From the NCBI RefSeq assembly GCF_900188405.1, contig NZ_FZOF01000003.1:62001-126000 (forward strand): a DNA stretch of 64,000 bases, read 5' to 3'. The translations under genes were made by a program, and so were the position numbers. Under the pieces are notes generated by a model, which worked only from the letters and a program-made list of their open reading frames with translations, had not been told where the DNA came from and searched no databases. Positions 34,199 to 43,077 of the stretch are shown here, in pieces. Numbering within the stretch: position 1 is the stretch's first letter; each line of letters starts with the position of its first letter. This DNA comes from Actinacidiphila glaucinigra. Its GTDB lineage: Bacteria > Actinomycetota > Actinomycetes > Streptomycetales > Streptomycetaceae.

Positions 34199-35191
34199 GT
34201 GCGATACATCGTTGTGGGAGCGGGCGCGGTGGGCGCGACGATCGGCGGACGGCTGTACGAGAGCGGTCACGAGGTCGTCCTGGTCGCGCGGGGAGCGCAC
34301 CTTGAGGCGCTGCGCGATCGCGGGCTCACGCTGCGGACGCCGGACGGGACGCTGAAGCTGCCCGTCCCGGTCGCCGCCGGTCCGCAGGAGCTGTCACTCC
34401 GGGCGGACGACGTACTGGTGCTGGCCGTGAAGACGCAGGACACACAGGCCGCGCTCGATGCCTGGGCCCCGGTCGCGGACCGCCTGCCGCTGGTCTGCGC
34501 CCAGAACGGCGTGGCCAACGAACGCATGGCGCTGCGCCGTTTCCGCGACGTCTACGGGATGTGCGTGTGGCTGCCGTCGACCCACCTGGAGCCCGGTGAG
34601 GTGGTCGCCCCCTGCGGGCCGCTGACGGGGATCCTCCACCTGGGCCGCTACCCGCACGGGACGGACGACCTGGCGCGGGCCGTCTCCGCGGACCTGGAGA
34701 AGTCCTCCTTCGCGGCCCCGGTCGTGCCCGACGTGATGCGCTGGAAGTACGCCAAGCTGCTGTCGAACCTCGGCAACGCCGTCGAGGCCCTGTGCGGCGG
34801 CTGGGACGACACGGCCGCCGGCCTCCTCGAACGGGCGAAGGCGGAGGGCACCGCGGTGCTCGACGCCGCCGGCATCCCGTACGCGGGCGTCGAGGAGCAG
34901 GCGGCGGTGCGCGGGGACCTGGTGAGCCTGCGGCCGGTCGACAGCTTCGCCCGGGGCGGCGGCTCGTCCTGGCAGAGCCTGACCCGGGGCACCGGGAGCG
35001 TCGAGGCGGACTGGCTCAACGGCGAGATCGTGCTCCTCGGGCGGCTCCACGGGATACCCGTGCCGGTCAACGAGACGCTGCGGCGGCTCGCGAACCGCGC
35101 GGCACGCGACCGCCGCGCCCCCGGAAGCCTGGAGCCGGCGCAGGTGGCCGCCGCCGTCGAGGGCCGCGACCCCGTAGGTTGGGGCGCGTGA
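34199..35191 (+). CDS. Ketopantoate reductase family protein (ApbA/PanE)
   Basis: 330-aa NAD(P)-dependent reductase. Nucleotide loop VGAGAVGATIGGRL at residues 6-19, then DDVLVLAVKTQDTQAALDAW, the conserved QNGVANE, and the catalytic Lys in MRWKYAKLLSNLGNAVEALC. It may reduce 2-dehydropantoate in coenzyme A synthesis, but many paralogues act on other keto acids, so no symbol is given. The GTG start at 34199 is probably also leaderless-capable: TAGGGT lies 7 nt upstream, overlapping the previous stop. GTGA overlap with the NUDIX gene. Confidence 0.9.
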   Translation: MRYIVVGAGAVGATIGGRLYESGHEVVLVARGAHLEALRDRGLTLRTPDGTLKLPVPVAAGPQELSLRADDVLVLAVKTQDTQAALDAWAPVADRLPLVCAQNGVANERMALRRFRDVYGMCVWLPSTHLEPGEVVAPCGPLTGILHLGRYPHGTDDLARAVSADLEKSSFAAPVVPDVMRWKYAKLLSNLGNAVEALCGGWDDTAAGLLERAKAEGTAVLDAAGIPYAGVEEQAAVRGDLVSLRPVDSFARGGGSSWQSLTRGTGSVEADWLNGEIVLLGRLHGIPVPVNETLRRLANRAARDRRAPGSLEPAQVAAAVEGRDPVGWGA

Positions 35192-35709
35192 CCACCACCG
35201 ATTTCTCCGCGTACATCGACAGCCTGCCGAAGGTCCTCGCCGGGGCCAGCACGCTCTTCCGCGACGCCGGGGGCCGCATCCTGATCGCCGAGACCACCTA
35301 CCGCGAGGACGGCAAGTGGGTGCTGCCCGGCGGCACCATCGAGTCGGCCGACGGGGAGACGCCCCGCGAGGCGGCGCGCCGGGAGACCCTGGAGGAGGTC
35401 GGGCTGGACGTCGAGCCGGGCGCCCTGCTCACCGTCGACTGGGTGCAGGGGCCGTCCGGGCGGCCGCCGCTGACCTCGTACATGTACGACGGCGGGGTGC
35501 TCGACGAGGCCGCGCTCGGCGCGATCGTGCTGCAGGAGGAGGAGCTGTCCGCCTGGCGGATGGCGACGCCCGAGGAGGCCGAGGAGTACCTCTCCCCCGG
35601 CCTCTACCGCCGGGTCCGTGCCGCTCTGGCCGCTCTGGAGGACGGCGTCTGCCCCGTCGAGCTGGTCAACGGCCTTCCTCCGGCGGCCGGTCGGCGGCCC
35701 ACCGCGTAG
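35188..35709 (+). CDS. NUDIX hydrolase with a 3' end built from a duplicated ggt fragment
   Basis: 173-aa pyrophosphohydrolase. The Nudix box is present as GGTIESADGETPREAARRET followed by LEEVGL; the distance between the first Gly and Glu is two residues longer than the canonical pattern. ADP-ribose, NADH or nucleotide-sugar substrates are possible. The GTG start overlaps the reductase stop by 4 bp. The last codons (GRRPTA and the TAG) lie inside a 52-bp near-copy of the 3' end of the opposite-strand gamma-glutamyltransferase gene, so the original C-terminus of this protein may have been replaced. Confidence 0.9.
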   Translation: MTTTDFSAYIDSLPKVLAGASTLFRDAGGRILIAETTYREDGKWVLPGGTIESADGETPREAARRETLEEVGLDVEPGALLTVDWVQGPSGRPPLTSYMYDGGVLDEAALGAIVLQEEELSAWRMATPEEAEEYLSPGLYRRVRAALAALEDGVCPVELVNGLPPAAGRRPTA

Positions 35710-35736
35710 CCCTGCATCCCGCGGGGGTCGGCGGCC
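35685..35736. repeat. Duplicated ggt 3' end, copy 1
   Basis: 52 bp matching 35931-35982 at 49 positions, in direct orientation, offset 246 bp. On the minus strand it still reads DPRGMQGYAVGR, the gamma-glutamyltransferase C-terminus, but the stop is changed to Arg by a G/A difference. On the plus strand it supplies the end of the NUDIX gene. Confidence 0.85.
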
Positions 35737-35840
35737 CGCCCCCGGCGGCGCGAACGGGCCGGCCCCCAGGGTCGGGGGCGGCCCCGGCCGGGACGCGCCG
35801 TTGGTACCTGCGGTGTCCACGCGCGTCCCGCAAGGGCCAA

Positions 35841-35896
35841 CGGCGGGCGCACGCCCGGCGCCGGGTCACGGCGGGCGCACGCCCGGCGCCGGGTCA
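35841..35896. repeat. Perfect 28-bp tandem duplication
   Basis: CGGCGGGCGCACGCCCGGCG plus CCGGGTCA occurs twice head to tail (35841-35868 and 35869-35896) without mismatch in the non-coding gap between the NUDIX and ggt genes. Each unit contains GCGCACGCCCGGCGCC-type self-complementary sequence. Confidence 0.85.
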
Positions 35897-35930
35897 CGGA
35901 CACGACCGACCCGACCCACACGGCCCCAGG

Positions 35931-35982
35931 GGCCGGTCAGCGGCCCACCGCGTAGCCCTGCATCCCGCGCGGGTTGGCGGCC
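35931..35982. repeat. Duplicated ggt 3' end, copy 2 (functional)
   Basis: Counterpart of 35685-35736; here the sequence is the genuine end of the gamma-glutamyltransferase gene with its TGA stop at 35937-35939. Confidence 0.85.
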
Positions 35983-37733
35983 GAGGACAGCACGCCGGTC
36001 TCCGGGTCGCGGGCCACGGCGCACAGACGGCCCTCGGACCAGGGGGCGGCGACGGTGACGTCGTGGCCGCGGCCGCGCAGCGCGGCGATGACGGACTCCT
36101 CGAAGCGGCTCTCCACGGTGAGGCTGCCCGGCCGCATCTCCCGCGGGTGGAAGGAGCTCGGGAAGCTGTCGTTGTGCCAGTTGGGCGCGTCGATGGCGCC
36201 CTGGAGGTCGAGGCCGCCCCGGACGGGGGCGCGCAGGGCGACACCCAGGAAGAAGTGCAGCGACCACTGGTCCTGCTGGTCTCCGCCCGGCGTGCCGAAG
36301 GCCATCACCGGCACGCCGTCGCGCAGCGCGAGCGAGGGGGTGAGCGTGGTGCGCGGACGGCGGCCCGGGGTGAGGGAGTTCGGCAGTCCGGGCTCCAGCC
36401 AGGTCATCTGCAGACGGGTGCCGAGCGGGAAGCCGAGCCCGGGGACCACCGGGTTGGACTGCAGCCACCCGCCGCTGGGGGTGGCTGCGACCATGTTGCC
36501 CCAGCGGTCGACGACGTCGAGGTGGCAGGTGTCGCCGCGGGTCGCCCCGTTGTGGGCGACGGTCGGCTCTCCGACACCCATGGCGTCGAAGCCTGCTGCC
36601 GCCGCCGGGTCGTGGAGCGGGAAACGGGGCAGCCGCGGTGTGCGGCCGCCCGGGCTGCCGGGGCGCAGCTCGTGGGAGGCCTTGGCCGGGTCGACCAGGG
36701 CGCGCCGCGCGTCGTTGTAGGCGGGTGAGAGCAGTTCGGCGAGGGGGACGTCGTCCTCGCCGTCGCCGTACCAGGCCTCGCGGTCGGCCATCGCGAGCTT
36801 GGTGCCCTCGACCAGGGTGTGCACGTAGTCGGCGGTGCCGTACTCCAGGTCGGCGGGGTCCGGCAGCAGGGCCAGTTGCTGCAGGAAGGCCGGGCCCTGG
36901 CTCCAGGCTCCCGCCTTGCAGACCGTCCAGCCGTTCCAGGCGAAGGTCACCGGGTCCTCGTGGCGGGCCTCGTACGCGACGAGGTCGTCCCCGGTCAGGG
37001 TGGAGGCGTGGCGCTCGCCGGTGGCGTCCATCGCGGGACGGGCGGCGAAGGCGGCCAGCGCCTCGCCGATGAAGCCCTCGCGCCACACCTTGCGGGCCGC
37101 CTCGATCTGCGCCTCCCGGCCGCTGCCGGCGGCCTCCGCCTCCCGCAGCAACCGCCGCCAGGTGGCGGCCAGATCGGGGTTGCGCAGGAGGGCGCCCGGA
37201 CGGGGCGGACGGCCGCCGGCCAGGTACAGCCCGGCCGAGGTGGTCCACTCCGTCTCGAACAGCGCCTGCACGGACCCGACGGTGGCGCCGACCGCCTCCA
37301 CCGCGGGGTGGCCCTGCTCGGCGTAGCCGATGGCGTAGGAGAGCACGTCCGTGAGCGGCTTGGTGCCGTGGTCGCGCAGCAGCACCATCCACGCGTCGAA
37401 GGCACCGGGCACGGCTGCCGCGAGCGGACCGGTGCCGGGGACGAACTCCAGGCCCAGCGCACGGTAGTGGTCGACGCTCGCCCCTGCCGGAGCGGGGCCC
37501 TGGCCGCAGAGCACGCGTACGGGACCGCCGGCGGGCGCGACGATGATCGGCACCTCGCCCGCCGGTCCGTTGAGGTGCGGCTCGACCACGTGCAGGACGA
37601 ACCCGGCGGCCACCGCCGCGTCGTAGGCGTTGCCGCCGCTCTCCAGCACGGCCATCGCCGACTGCGAGGCGAGCCAGTGCGTGGAGGAGGCCATTCCGAA
37701 GGTGCCCTGGAGGGTGGGCCGGGTCGTGAACAA
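35937..37733 (-). CDS. Gamma-glutamyltransferase family protein (cytoplasmic)
   Basis: 598-aa N-terminal nucleophile hydrolase that self-cleaves and moves or hydrolyses gamma-glutamyl groups. The nucleophile Thr is in GATRGDTCHLDVVDRWGN; GGNAYDAAVAAGFVLHVVEP, LTPGRRPRTTLTPSLAL and MAFGTPGGDQQDQW are family blocks. There is no signal peptide, unlike the second family member at 55-57 kb, so it may act on cytoplasmic glutathione-like or amide substrates (CapD and glutaryl-acylase relatives share the fold). The start is TTG 37733 with AGGAG 7 nt upstream. Its 3' end is the source of a 52-bp duplication. Confidence 0.9.
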   Translation of the reverse strand: MFTTRPTLQGTFGMASSTHWLASQSAMAVLESGGNAYDAAVAAGFVLHVVEPHLNGPAGEVPIIVAPAGGPVRVLCGQGPAPAGASVDHYRALGLEFVPGTGPLAAAVPGAFDAWMVLLRDHGTKPLTDVLSYAIGYAEQGHPAVEAVGATVGSVQALFETEWTTSAGLYLAGGRPPRPGALLRNPDLAATWRRLLREAEAAGSGREAQIEAARKVWREGFIGEALAAFAARPAMDATGERHASTLTGDDLVAYEARHEDPVTFAWNGWTVCKAGAWSQGPAFLQQLALLPDPADLEYGTADYVHTLVEGTKLAMADREAWYGDGEDDVPLAELLSPAYNDARRALVDPAKASHELRPGSPGGRTPRLPRFPLHDPAAAAGFDAMGVGEPTVAHNGATRGDTCHLDVVDRWGNMVAATPSGGWLQSNPVVPGLGFPLGTRLQMTWLEPGLPNSLTPGRRPRTTLTPSLALRDGVPVMAFGTPGGDQQDQWSLHFFLGVALRAPVRGGLDLQGAIDAPNWHNDSFPSSFHPREMRPGSLTVESRFEESVIAALRGRGHDVTVAAPWSEGRLCAVARDPETGVLSSAANPRGMQGYAVGR

Positions 37734-37774
37734 TTCGGTACTCCTCGCGCCGGGGGTCCTCCTACACTCGCACG

Positions 37775-38593
37775 GTGCCCCACGAGCCCGAACACGTACC
37801 CCCGGTCTCCCCCATGGCGCGGGCTCTCGCCCGGGTCCCCGGTGTGGTCGCGGTGATGCTCGGCGGCAGCCGGGCGCGCGGCACGCACCGCCCCGACTCC
37901 GACTGGGACCTCGGCGTGTACTACCGCGGGGAACCGGACCTGGAGGCGCTCGCCGCGCTCGCCGCCGAGGCGACGGGCGGGCCGGTGGAGATCGCCGGCC
38001 CCGGCGGCTGGGGGCCCTGGGTGAACGGCGGGGCGTGGCTGCGCGTCGGCGGCCTGCAGGTCGACTGGATCCTGCGGGACCTGGACCGTGTGCGGCGGGT
38101 GTGGGACGACTGCCGCGCCGGCCGCTACGAGGTGGGCGTCCAGGCCGGCCATCCGCTGGGCTTCTGGTCCCCGGTGTACGCCGGCGAGGTCGCCCTCGGC
38201 CGTGTCCTGGCGGATCCGGCGGGCGAGCTGACCGCGCTGCGCGAAGCCACGCTGGTCTACCCCGAGCCGCTGCGCGAGGCGCTCGTCGGGGCGTCCTGGG
38301 AGGCGGACTTCCTCGTGGTGAACGCCCGCAAGTCCGCGGGTGCCGGGGACGTCCTGCACGCCGCGCTCTGCCTGTCGCGGGCGGTCGGGGTGCTGACGCA
38401 GTCGCTCCACGCCCACCACCGCGAGTGGTGCCTCAACGAGAAGGGGGCCCTCGCCGCCGCGGGCGCCCTCCCGGACACCCCGCCCGGCTTCCGGGCCCGC
38501 GCCGAGGCCGTGCTGGCCGGCCTCGGCGACCCGGTGGCGGCGGTGGAGGACGCGTCGGCGCTGGTCGGACAGGTCCGGACGGCGCTGGGCTGA
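37775..38593 (+). CDS. Nucleotidyltransferase domain protein
   Basis: 272-aa minimal nucleotidyltransferase-fold enzyme. Catalytic motif: MLGGSRARGTHRPDSDWDLG (GSxARG then DxD), third carboxylate probably in LQVDWIL. The C-terminal half is helical (about 150-270) with HHREWCLNEKG, as in kanamycin-nucleotidyltransferase-like and streptomycin-adenylyltransferase-like proteins; the substrate is unknown. The GTG start is likely leaderless: TACACT (37763-37768) is 6 nt upstream. Divergent from the gamma-glutamyltransferase gene with only 41 bp between. Confidence 0.85.
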   Translation: MPHEPEHVPPVSPMARALARVPGVVAVMLGGSRARGTHRPDSDWDLGVYYRGEPDLEALAALAAEATGGPVEIAGPGGWGPWVNGGAWLRVGGLQVDWILRDLDRVRRVWDDCRAGRYEVGVQAGHPLGFWSPVYAGEVALGRVLADPAGELTALREATLVYPEPLREALVGASWEADFLVVNARKSAGAGDVLHAALCLSRAVGVLTQSLHAHHREWCLNEKGALAAAGALPDTPPGFRARAEAVLAGLGDPVAAVEDASALVGQVRTALG

Positions 38594-38651
38594 CCCGGAG
38601 GCGGAACCCCGGGCGGCGACCCGACGCCCGCCTGCGGCCGGCCGCGTCCCC

Positions 38652-38685
38652 CGGGGAGGGCGCGGAACCGGTGACGCCCTCCCCG
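38652..38685. terminator. Terminator between nucleotidyltransferase and bicupin genes
   Basis: 11-bp stem CGGGGAGGGCG / CGCCCTCCCCG with a 12-nt loop, between convergent genes. Confidence 0.7.
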
Positions 38686-38714
38686 TGGACCCGTCTCGCG
38701 CGCGGCGGCGACGG

Positions 38715-39638
38715 TCACCCGATGTTGGTCTGCTGCGACCAGTCGTTGTGGAAGGTGAATCCGCCGCTCGCCGGCGGCATCGGCGACTGCACCTCGATCC
38801 AGCACAGGGGCTCCGTGCCCAGCGCCGCGAAGCCGTGCGACGCGCCGACGGGCGCGAAGACGAGGTCGCCGGCCCCGGCCAGGTCCTGCTCGCCGTCGCA
38901 GAAGGAGCGCGCCTGCCCGGAGATCAGGTAGTAGATCTCCTCGAAGGGGTGGAAGTGCTCCTTCGCGGTCTTGAGAGGAGCGTTGTCCACAACGCCGGGC
39001 GTGAACTGGACGATGAACATCGCATGGTGGCGCGCCCCGAGGAGATCGTCCACCATCATGCGGATCTGGACGTTCTGCACGTTCGCACCGTGGTAACCCG
39101 GCATGGAGATGGACCCGGGCGGCGCCATGTCCGCCTGGTCGAAGTGACCGGCGTACGGTTTGGCCGGGTCGAGTTCGTCGACGGGCACGCCCTGTGTGGG
39201 CACGTGCGTCCCGGGCGCCTCGAACACCCCCCACGTCCCCCTGCCGTCGATGGGGCGCGGCTGGGGGGCGTGCACGCGCAGCATGCGCACCCGCTGATCG
39301 GTCGGGTTGCTCCACGCGTGGCCGACGGCGTAGGGCACGAGGCCGAAGTCCTGTGGGCGCAGGGCGTAGTGGTGGTCGGCGACCGCGAGCAGCGGGTTGC
39401 CCTCCAGGACGAAGTACGACTCCTCGAACGGGTGCCGGTGTCCGACGACGTGGCCACCGGGCTCGAGTTCGACGATCGCGATCGACAGATGACTGGCGCC
39501 ATCGTCCGGGCCGAGGAAGTGCGCCACACGCACGCCCTTGCCCGGCTCACTCGGGTGCGACTCGACGAACTCGAGGGAGTCCCCCCGGTGAACGCTCAAG
39601 GATCGGGGAGCTCGCGAGACCTCTGCTGACTGCTTCAT
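38715..39638 (-). CDS. Bicupin protein
   Basis: 307 aa with two cupin barrels, each keeping its metal ligands: GGHVVGHRHPFEESYFVLEG (about 62-81) and AKEHFHPFEEIYYLISG (about 227-243). The paired HxH-x3-E sites suggest two metal centres, as in dioxygenases, isomerases or ureidoglycolate/ureidoglycine-type enzymes; no substrate can be fixed. There is no signal peptide. ATG 39638 is preceded by AAAGG. Stands alone between convergent and divergent neighbours. Confidence 0.85.
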   Translation of the reverse strand: MKQSAEVSRAPRSLSVHRGDSLEFVESHPSEPGKGVRVAHFLGPDDGASHLSIAIVELEPGGHVVGHRHPFEESYFVLEGNPLLAVADHHYALRPQDFGLVPYAVGHAWSNPTDQRVRMLRVHAPQPRPIDGRGTWGVFEAPGTHVPTQGVPVDELDPAKPYAGHFDQADMAPPGSISMPGYHGANVQNVQIRMMVDDLLGARHHAMFIVQFTPGVVDNAPLKTAKEHFHPFEEIYYLISGQARSFCDGEQDLAGAGDLVFAPVGASHGFAALGTEPLCWIEVQSPMPPASGGFTFHNDWSQQTNIG

Positions 39639-39811
39639 GGTCGCCTTTCCCTGCTAGGTCCAGTGCTACGAGACTGTTCTCGACCGCTGTTAATCGAGAC
39701 AAAATCGCAGGTGGGCGAGCATGCGGCGAAGGCCGGCGGGGACGGGCGGCGCGTGCCGCGCGGCGCGATATCCGTTCGCTCGAAGGCCTGCGGGCGTCCT
39801 ACTCTCGGCTC

Positions 39812-40552
39812 ATGGTCAGGCCTCTCGTAGCCATTCTCAGTGGCGCAGGTATCTCCACCGATTCCGGCATCCCGGACTACCGCGGTCCGAACGGGCTGTG
39901 GCGGCGCGATCCGGAGGCCGAAAAGCTCGTGACGTACGAGCACTACATGGCCGATCCCGACGTGCGCCGCAGGTCGTGGCTGATGCGCATGGACAGCGCG
40001 GCGCTGGAGGCGCGGCCCAATGCCGCGCACGAGGCGATCGTCCGGCTGGAGCGCTCGGGGGTGCCGGTGCGCGTGATCACGCAGAACGTCGACGGTCTGC
40101 ACCAGATGGCGGGGCTGCCCGAGCGCAAGGTGCTGGAGCTGCACGGCACGGCCCGTAGCGTGGAGTGCACGCGGTGCCACGACCGTACGCCCATGGACGA
40201 GGCGCTGGCACGGGTCCGGGCGGGCGAGCCGGACCCCGCGTGCGGGAAGTGCGGCGGGATCCTGAAGTCGGCGACGGTGATGTTCGGGCAGCGGCTGGAT
40301 CCCGTGGTCCTGGGCAACGCGATGGCCATCGCCAAGGGGTGCACGGTCCTCGTCGCGGTCGGCACCAGCCTGCAGGTGCAGCCGGCCGCTTCGCTCGCCG
40401 GGATGGCGGCGGAGCACGGCGCGCGGCTGGTGATCGTCAACGCCGAGCCGACGCCGTACGACGACATCGCGGACGAGCTGGTGCGCGAGCCGATCGGGAG
40501 CTCACTGCCCGCGCTCCTGGACGGGATCGCCCGGCAGGCCCCGACCGGCTGA
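39812..40552 (+). CDS. NAD-dependent protein deacylase (sirtuin)
   Basis: 246-aa Sir2 enzyme that removes acyl groups from lysine using NAD. The NAD pocket GAGISTDSGIPDYRG is at residues 11-25; TQNVDGLH and catalytic LHGTARSVECTRC follow; four zinc cysteines are CTRC and CGKC. FGQRLDP, VGTSLQVQPAASL and the NAEPTPYD end complete the family pattern. ATG 39812 lies 6 nt after TACTCT, so it is probably leaderless; longer frames are rejected. Likely targets in actinomycetes are acyl-CoA synthetases, which is family knowledge and not visible here. Confidence 0.95.
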   Translation: MVRPLVAILSGAGISTDSGIPDYRGPNGLWRRDPEAEKLVTYEHYMADPDVRRRSWLMRMDSAALEARPNAAHEAIVRLERSGVPVRVITQNVDGLHQMAGLPERKVLELHGTARSVECTRCHDRTPMDEALARVRAGEPDPACGKCGGILKSATVMFGQRLDPVVLGNAMAIAKGCTVLVAVGTSLQVQPAASLAGMAAEHGARLVIVNAEPTPYDDIADELVREPIGSSLPALLDGIARQAPTG

Positions 40553-40557
40553 CGCGG

Positions 40558-40586
40558 GTGCCCCCGGACGGCATCTCCGGGGGCAC
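40558..40586. terminator. Terminator after the sirtuin gene
   Basis: 11-bp perfect stem GTGCCCCCGGA / TCCGGGGGCAC with a 7-nt loop, 5 bp past the stop and between convergent genes. Confidence 0.75.
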
Positions 40587-40612
40587 GGCTCACGGCAGGT
40601 CCTGCGCCGCGA

Positions 40613-41596
40613 CTACCAGCGGTGGTGGACCTGGGCGCGGATGCTCCGGTCGTACAGGTCCCGGACGGCGTCCAGCGTGCTCTGCGGCAGCGGCGGCAGG
40701 GCGGCGGCCTCGGCGTTGGCGTGGGCCTGCTCGACGGAACGGGCGCCGGGGATCACCGTGGTGACGCCGGGCTGCTGGATGATCCAGCGCAGCGCCGTCT
40801 GGGCCGGGGTGGCACCCTCGGGGGCGAGGGCGGCGAACTCGGCGGCGGCCTCCAGGCCGGTCGCGTAGTCGACGCCGGAGAAGGTCTCGCCCTGGTCGAA
40901 GGCCTCGCCGTGCCGGTTGTAGGTGCGGTGGTCGTCGGCCGGGAAGACCGTGTCCTTGGTGTAGCGGCCGGACAGCAGGCCGGAGGCGAGGGGGACGCGG
41001 GCGATGATGCCCACGCCGGCCTCGGCGGCGGCCGGCAGGACCTGCTCCAGGGGCTTGAGCCGCAACGCGTTGAGGATGATCTGCACGCTGGCGACGCCCG
41101 GGCGGGCGATCGCGGTCAGCGCCTCCTCGCAGGTCTCGACGCTGACGGCGTAGGCCGCGATGCGCTGCTCCTCGACGAGGGTGTCGAGGGCGTCGAAGAC
41201 GGCGTCCGAGGAGTAGACGGCGGTCGGCGGGCAGTGCAGCTGCACGAGATCGAGGGTGTCGACGCCCAGGTTGGCCCGGGAACGGTCGTTCCAGGCACGG
41301 AAGTTGTCCAGGACGTAGTTCTCGGGGACCTGGGCGACCCGGCGGCCCATCTTCGTGGCGACGAAGATCCCGGCGTCCGGGCGCTCCCGCAGGTAGCGGC
41401 CGATCAGCTGCTCGCTGCGTCCGTCGCCGTAGACGTCCGCCGTGTCGAAGAGGGTCACGCCCTCCGCCACGGCCGCGTCGAGGACGGCGAGTGCGTCCTC
41501 CTCACGGACCTCGCCCCAGTCGGCGCCCAGCTGCCAGGTGCCGAGACCCACGACGGACACCTTGCGGCCCGTCCTGCCCAATACGCGCTGCTCCAT
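40613..41596 (-). CDS. Aldo/keto reductase
   Basis: 327-aa NADPH-dependent carbonyl reductase with a TIM barrel. Catalytic tetrad positions: Asp and Tyr in LFDTADVYGDGRSE, Lys in FVATKMGRR, His in LVQLHCPP; cofactor end in VIPGARSVEQAHANAEA. The substrate is unknown; the AKR11/YdhF-like overall pattern fits general stress or sugar aldehyde reduction. ATG 41596 is chosen because TAGCAT lies 7 nt upstream (leaderless) and the sequence begins MEQRVLGRTG as in homologues. The 50-bp gap from the FAD oxidoreductase gene upstream allows co-transcription. Confidence 0.92.
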   Translation of the reverse strand: MEQRVLGRTGRKVSVVGLGTWQLGADWGEVREEDALAVLDAAVAEGVTLFDTADVYGDGRSEQLIGRYLRERPDAGIFVATKMGRRVAQVPENYVLDNFRAWNDRSRANLGVDTLDLVQLHCPPTAVYSSDAVFDALDTLVEEQRIAAYAVSVETCEEALTAIARPGVASVQIILNALRLKPLEQVLPAAAEAGVGIIARVPLASGLLSGRYTKDTVFPADDHRTYNRHGEAFDQGETFSGVDYATGLEAAAEFAALAPEGATPAQTALRWIIQQPGVTTVIPGARSVEQAHANAEAAALPPLPQSTLDAVRDLYDRSIRAQVHHRW

Positions 41597-41646
41597 GCCT
41601 TCGATGCTAGTCGCTGCCCCGCCGCCCGCCGCCGACGGGGCAGGGG

Positions 41647-43077
41647 CTACCGGCGGGCGGCGCCCGCCAGGTGGCGGCGGACGGCGCGGGCCGCGTGGTG
41701 GCCCGACATGCCGTGGACACCGGGGCCGGGCGGGCTGGCGGAGGAGCAGAGGAAGACCCCGGGGCGCGAGGTGGCGTAGGGGTTCCACCTCACCTTGGGG
41801 CGGAAGGCCATCTGCAGGCCGGCGAAGGCGCCGCTGCCGATGTCGCCGCCGACGTAGTTCTCGTTGCGGGCGGCGAGTTCGGCCGGGCCGCTGACCGCCC
41901 GGGCGAGGACGAGGTCCCGGAAACCGGGGGCGAAGCGCTCGATCTGCCGCTCGACGGCCTCGGTGGCGTCGCCGCGCCAGCCGTTGGGCACGTGTCCGTA
42001 CACCCAGAAGACGTGCTTGCCCTCGGGGGCGCGCCCCGGGTCGACGACCGTGGGCTGGGCGGTGATGAGGAACGGGGTCTGCGGCGGGCGGCCGCGCACC
42101 GCCCGGTTCAGGGCGTCGCCGATCTCCGCGAAGCTCGGCCCGATGTGCACGGTGCCGGCCCGCCGGGGCTCGGCGGCGGTCCAGGGCACGGGGCCGTCGA
42201 GGGCGTAGTCGATCTTCCAGACCGCGGGGCCGTAGCGGTAGTTCCGGTACGCGTCGCCGAGCCCGGCGATACGCGCCAGCGCGGTCGGCGAGGTGTCGAA
42301 GACGTACGCCCGGGCCGGCGGCAGCTCGTCGAGCTTGCGGACCATGACGCCGGTGTGGATGGTGCCGCCGAGCAGCCGCAGGTAGGAGGCGAGGGCGTCG
42401 GCGATCGACTGGGAGCCGCCGCGCGGGACCGGCCAGCCGACCTCGTGGCCGGAGACGGCGAACAGCAGCGCCGTCGCGCCGGTGAGCGGGCTGGTCAGCG
42501 GCGCGATGGCGTGGGCGGCGAGACCGGCCAGCAGCCCGCGCGCCTTCTCGTCGCGGAACAGCCGGGCGAGCACGGCCACCGGCGGCAGCCCGGTCAGCCC
42601 GAAGCCCGCGAAGCGCAGCGGGTCGCTCGGCAGTCCCCGCCACTGGGGGCGCAGGAAGTCGTGGGCGAGGGTGTCCCAGCGGCCGACGTACGGGGCCAGG
42701 AGCCGGCGGTAGGTGCCCGCGTCGCGCGGTCCGAGCGAGGCGGCGGTCGCGCCGACGGTGCGGGCCAGGACCGCCGCGGTGCCGTCGTCGAAGGGGTGCG
42801 CGAGCGGCAGCTCGGGGTGGAGCCACTGCAGTCCGTGCTCGGCGAGCGGCATCGCGTTGAACGCGGGCGAGCCGGCGCCGAACGGGTGCACGGCGGAGCA
42901 GGGGTCGTGGCGGAAGCCCGGCAGCGTCAGTTCCTCGGTGCGGGCGCCGCCGCCGACGTGGTCGGCGGCCTCGAAGAGCTCCACGGAGTGCCCGGCCCGG
43001 GCGAGTTCGACCGCGGCGGTCAGGCCGTTGGGCCCGCCGCCGACGAGGATGACGTCCGTGACGTGTGCCCTGCTCAT
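41647..43077 (-). CDS. FAD-dependent phytoene-desaturase-like oxidoreductase
   Basis: 476-aa flavoprotein. N-terminal FAD motif [21 protein letters not shown] at residues 9-29 (GxGxxG with following acidic LFEAAD), [14 protein letters not shown], and a C-terminal FAD block ending [20 protein letters not shown]. It belongs to the CrtI/pyridine-nucleotide-disulfide-oxidoreductase-domain (PYROXD2-like) group, but there are no carotenoid genes nearby. The ATG overlaps the IMPase stop by 4 bp (ATGA), so both are translated together. Confidence 0.9.
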   Translation of the reverse strand: MSRAHVTDVILVGGGPNGLTAAVELARAGHSVELFEAADHVGGGARTEELTLPGFRHDPCSAVHPFGAGSPAFNAMPLAEHGLQWLHPELPLAHPFDDGTAAVLARTVGATAASLGPRDAGTYRRLLAPYVGRWDTLAHDFLRPQWRGLPSDPLRFAGFGLTGLPPVAVLARLFRDEKARGLLAGLAAHAIAPLTSPLTGATALLFAVSGHEVGWPVPRGGSQSIADALASYLRLLGGTIHTGVMVRKLDELPPARAYVFDTSPTALARIAGLGDAYRNYRYGPAVWKIDYALDGPVPWTAAEPRRAGTVHIGPSFAEIGDALNRAVRGRPPQTPFLITAQPTVVDPGRAPEGKHVFWVYGHVPNGWRGDATEAVERQIERFAPGFRDLVLARAVSGPAELAARNENYVGGDIGSGAFAGLQMAFRPKVRWNPYATSRPGVFLCSSASPPGPGVHGMSGHHAARAVRRHLAGAARR

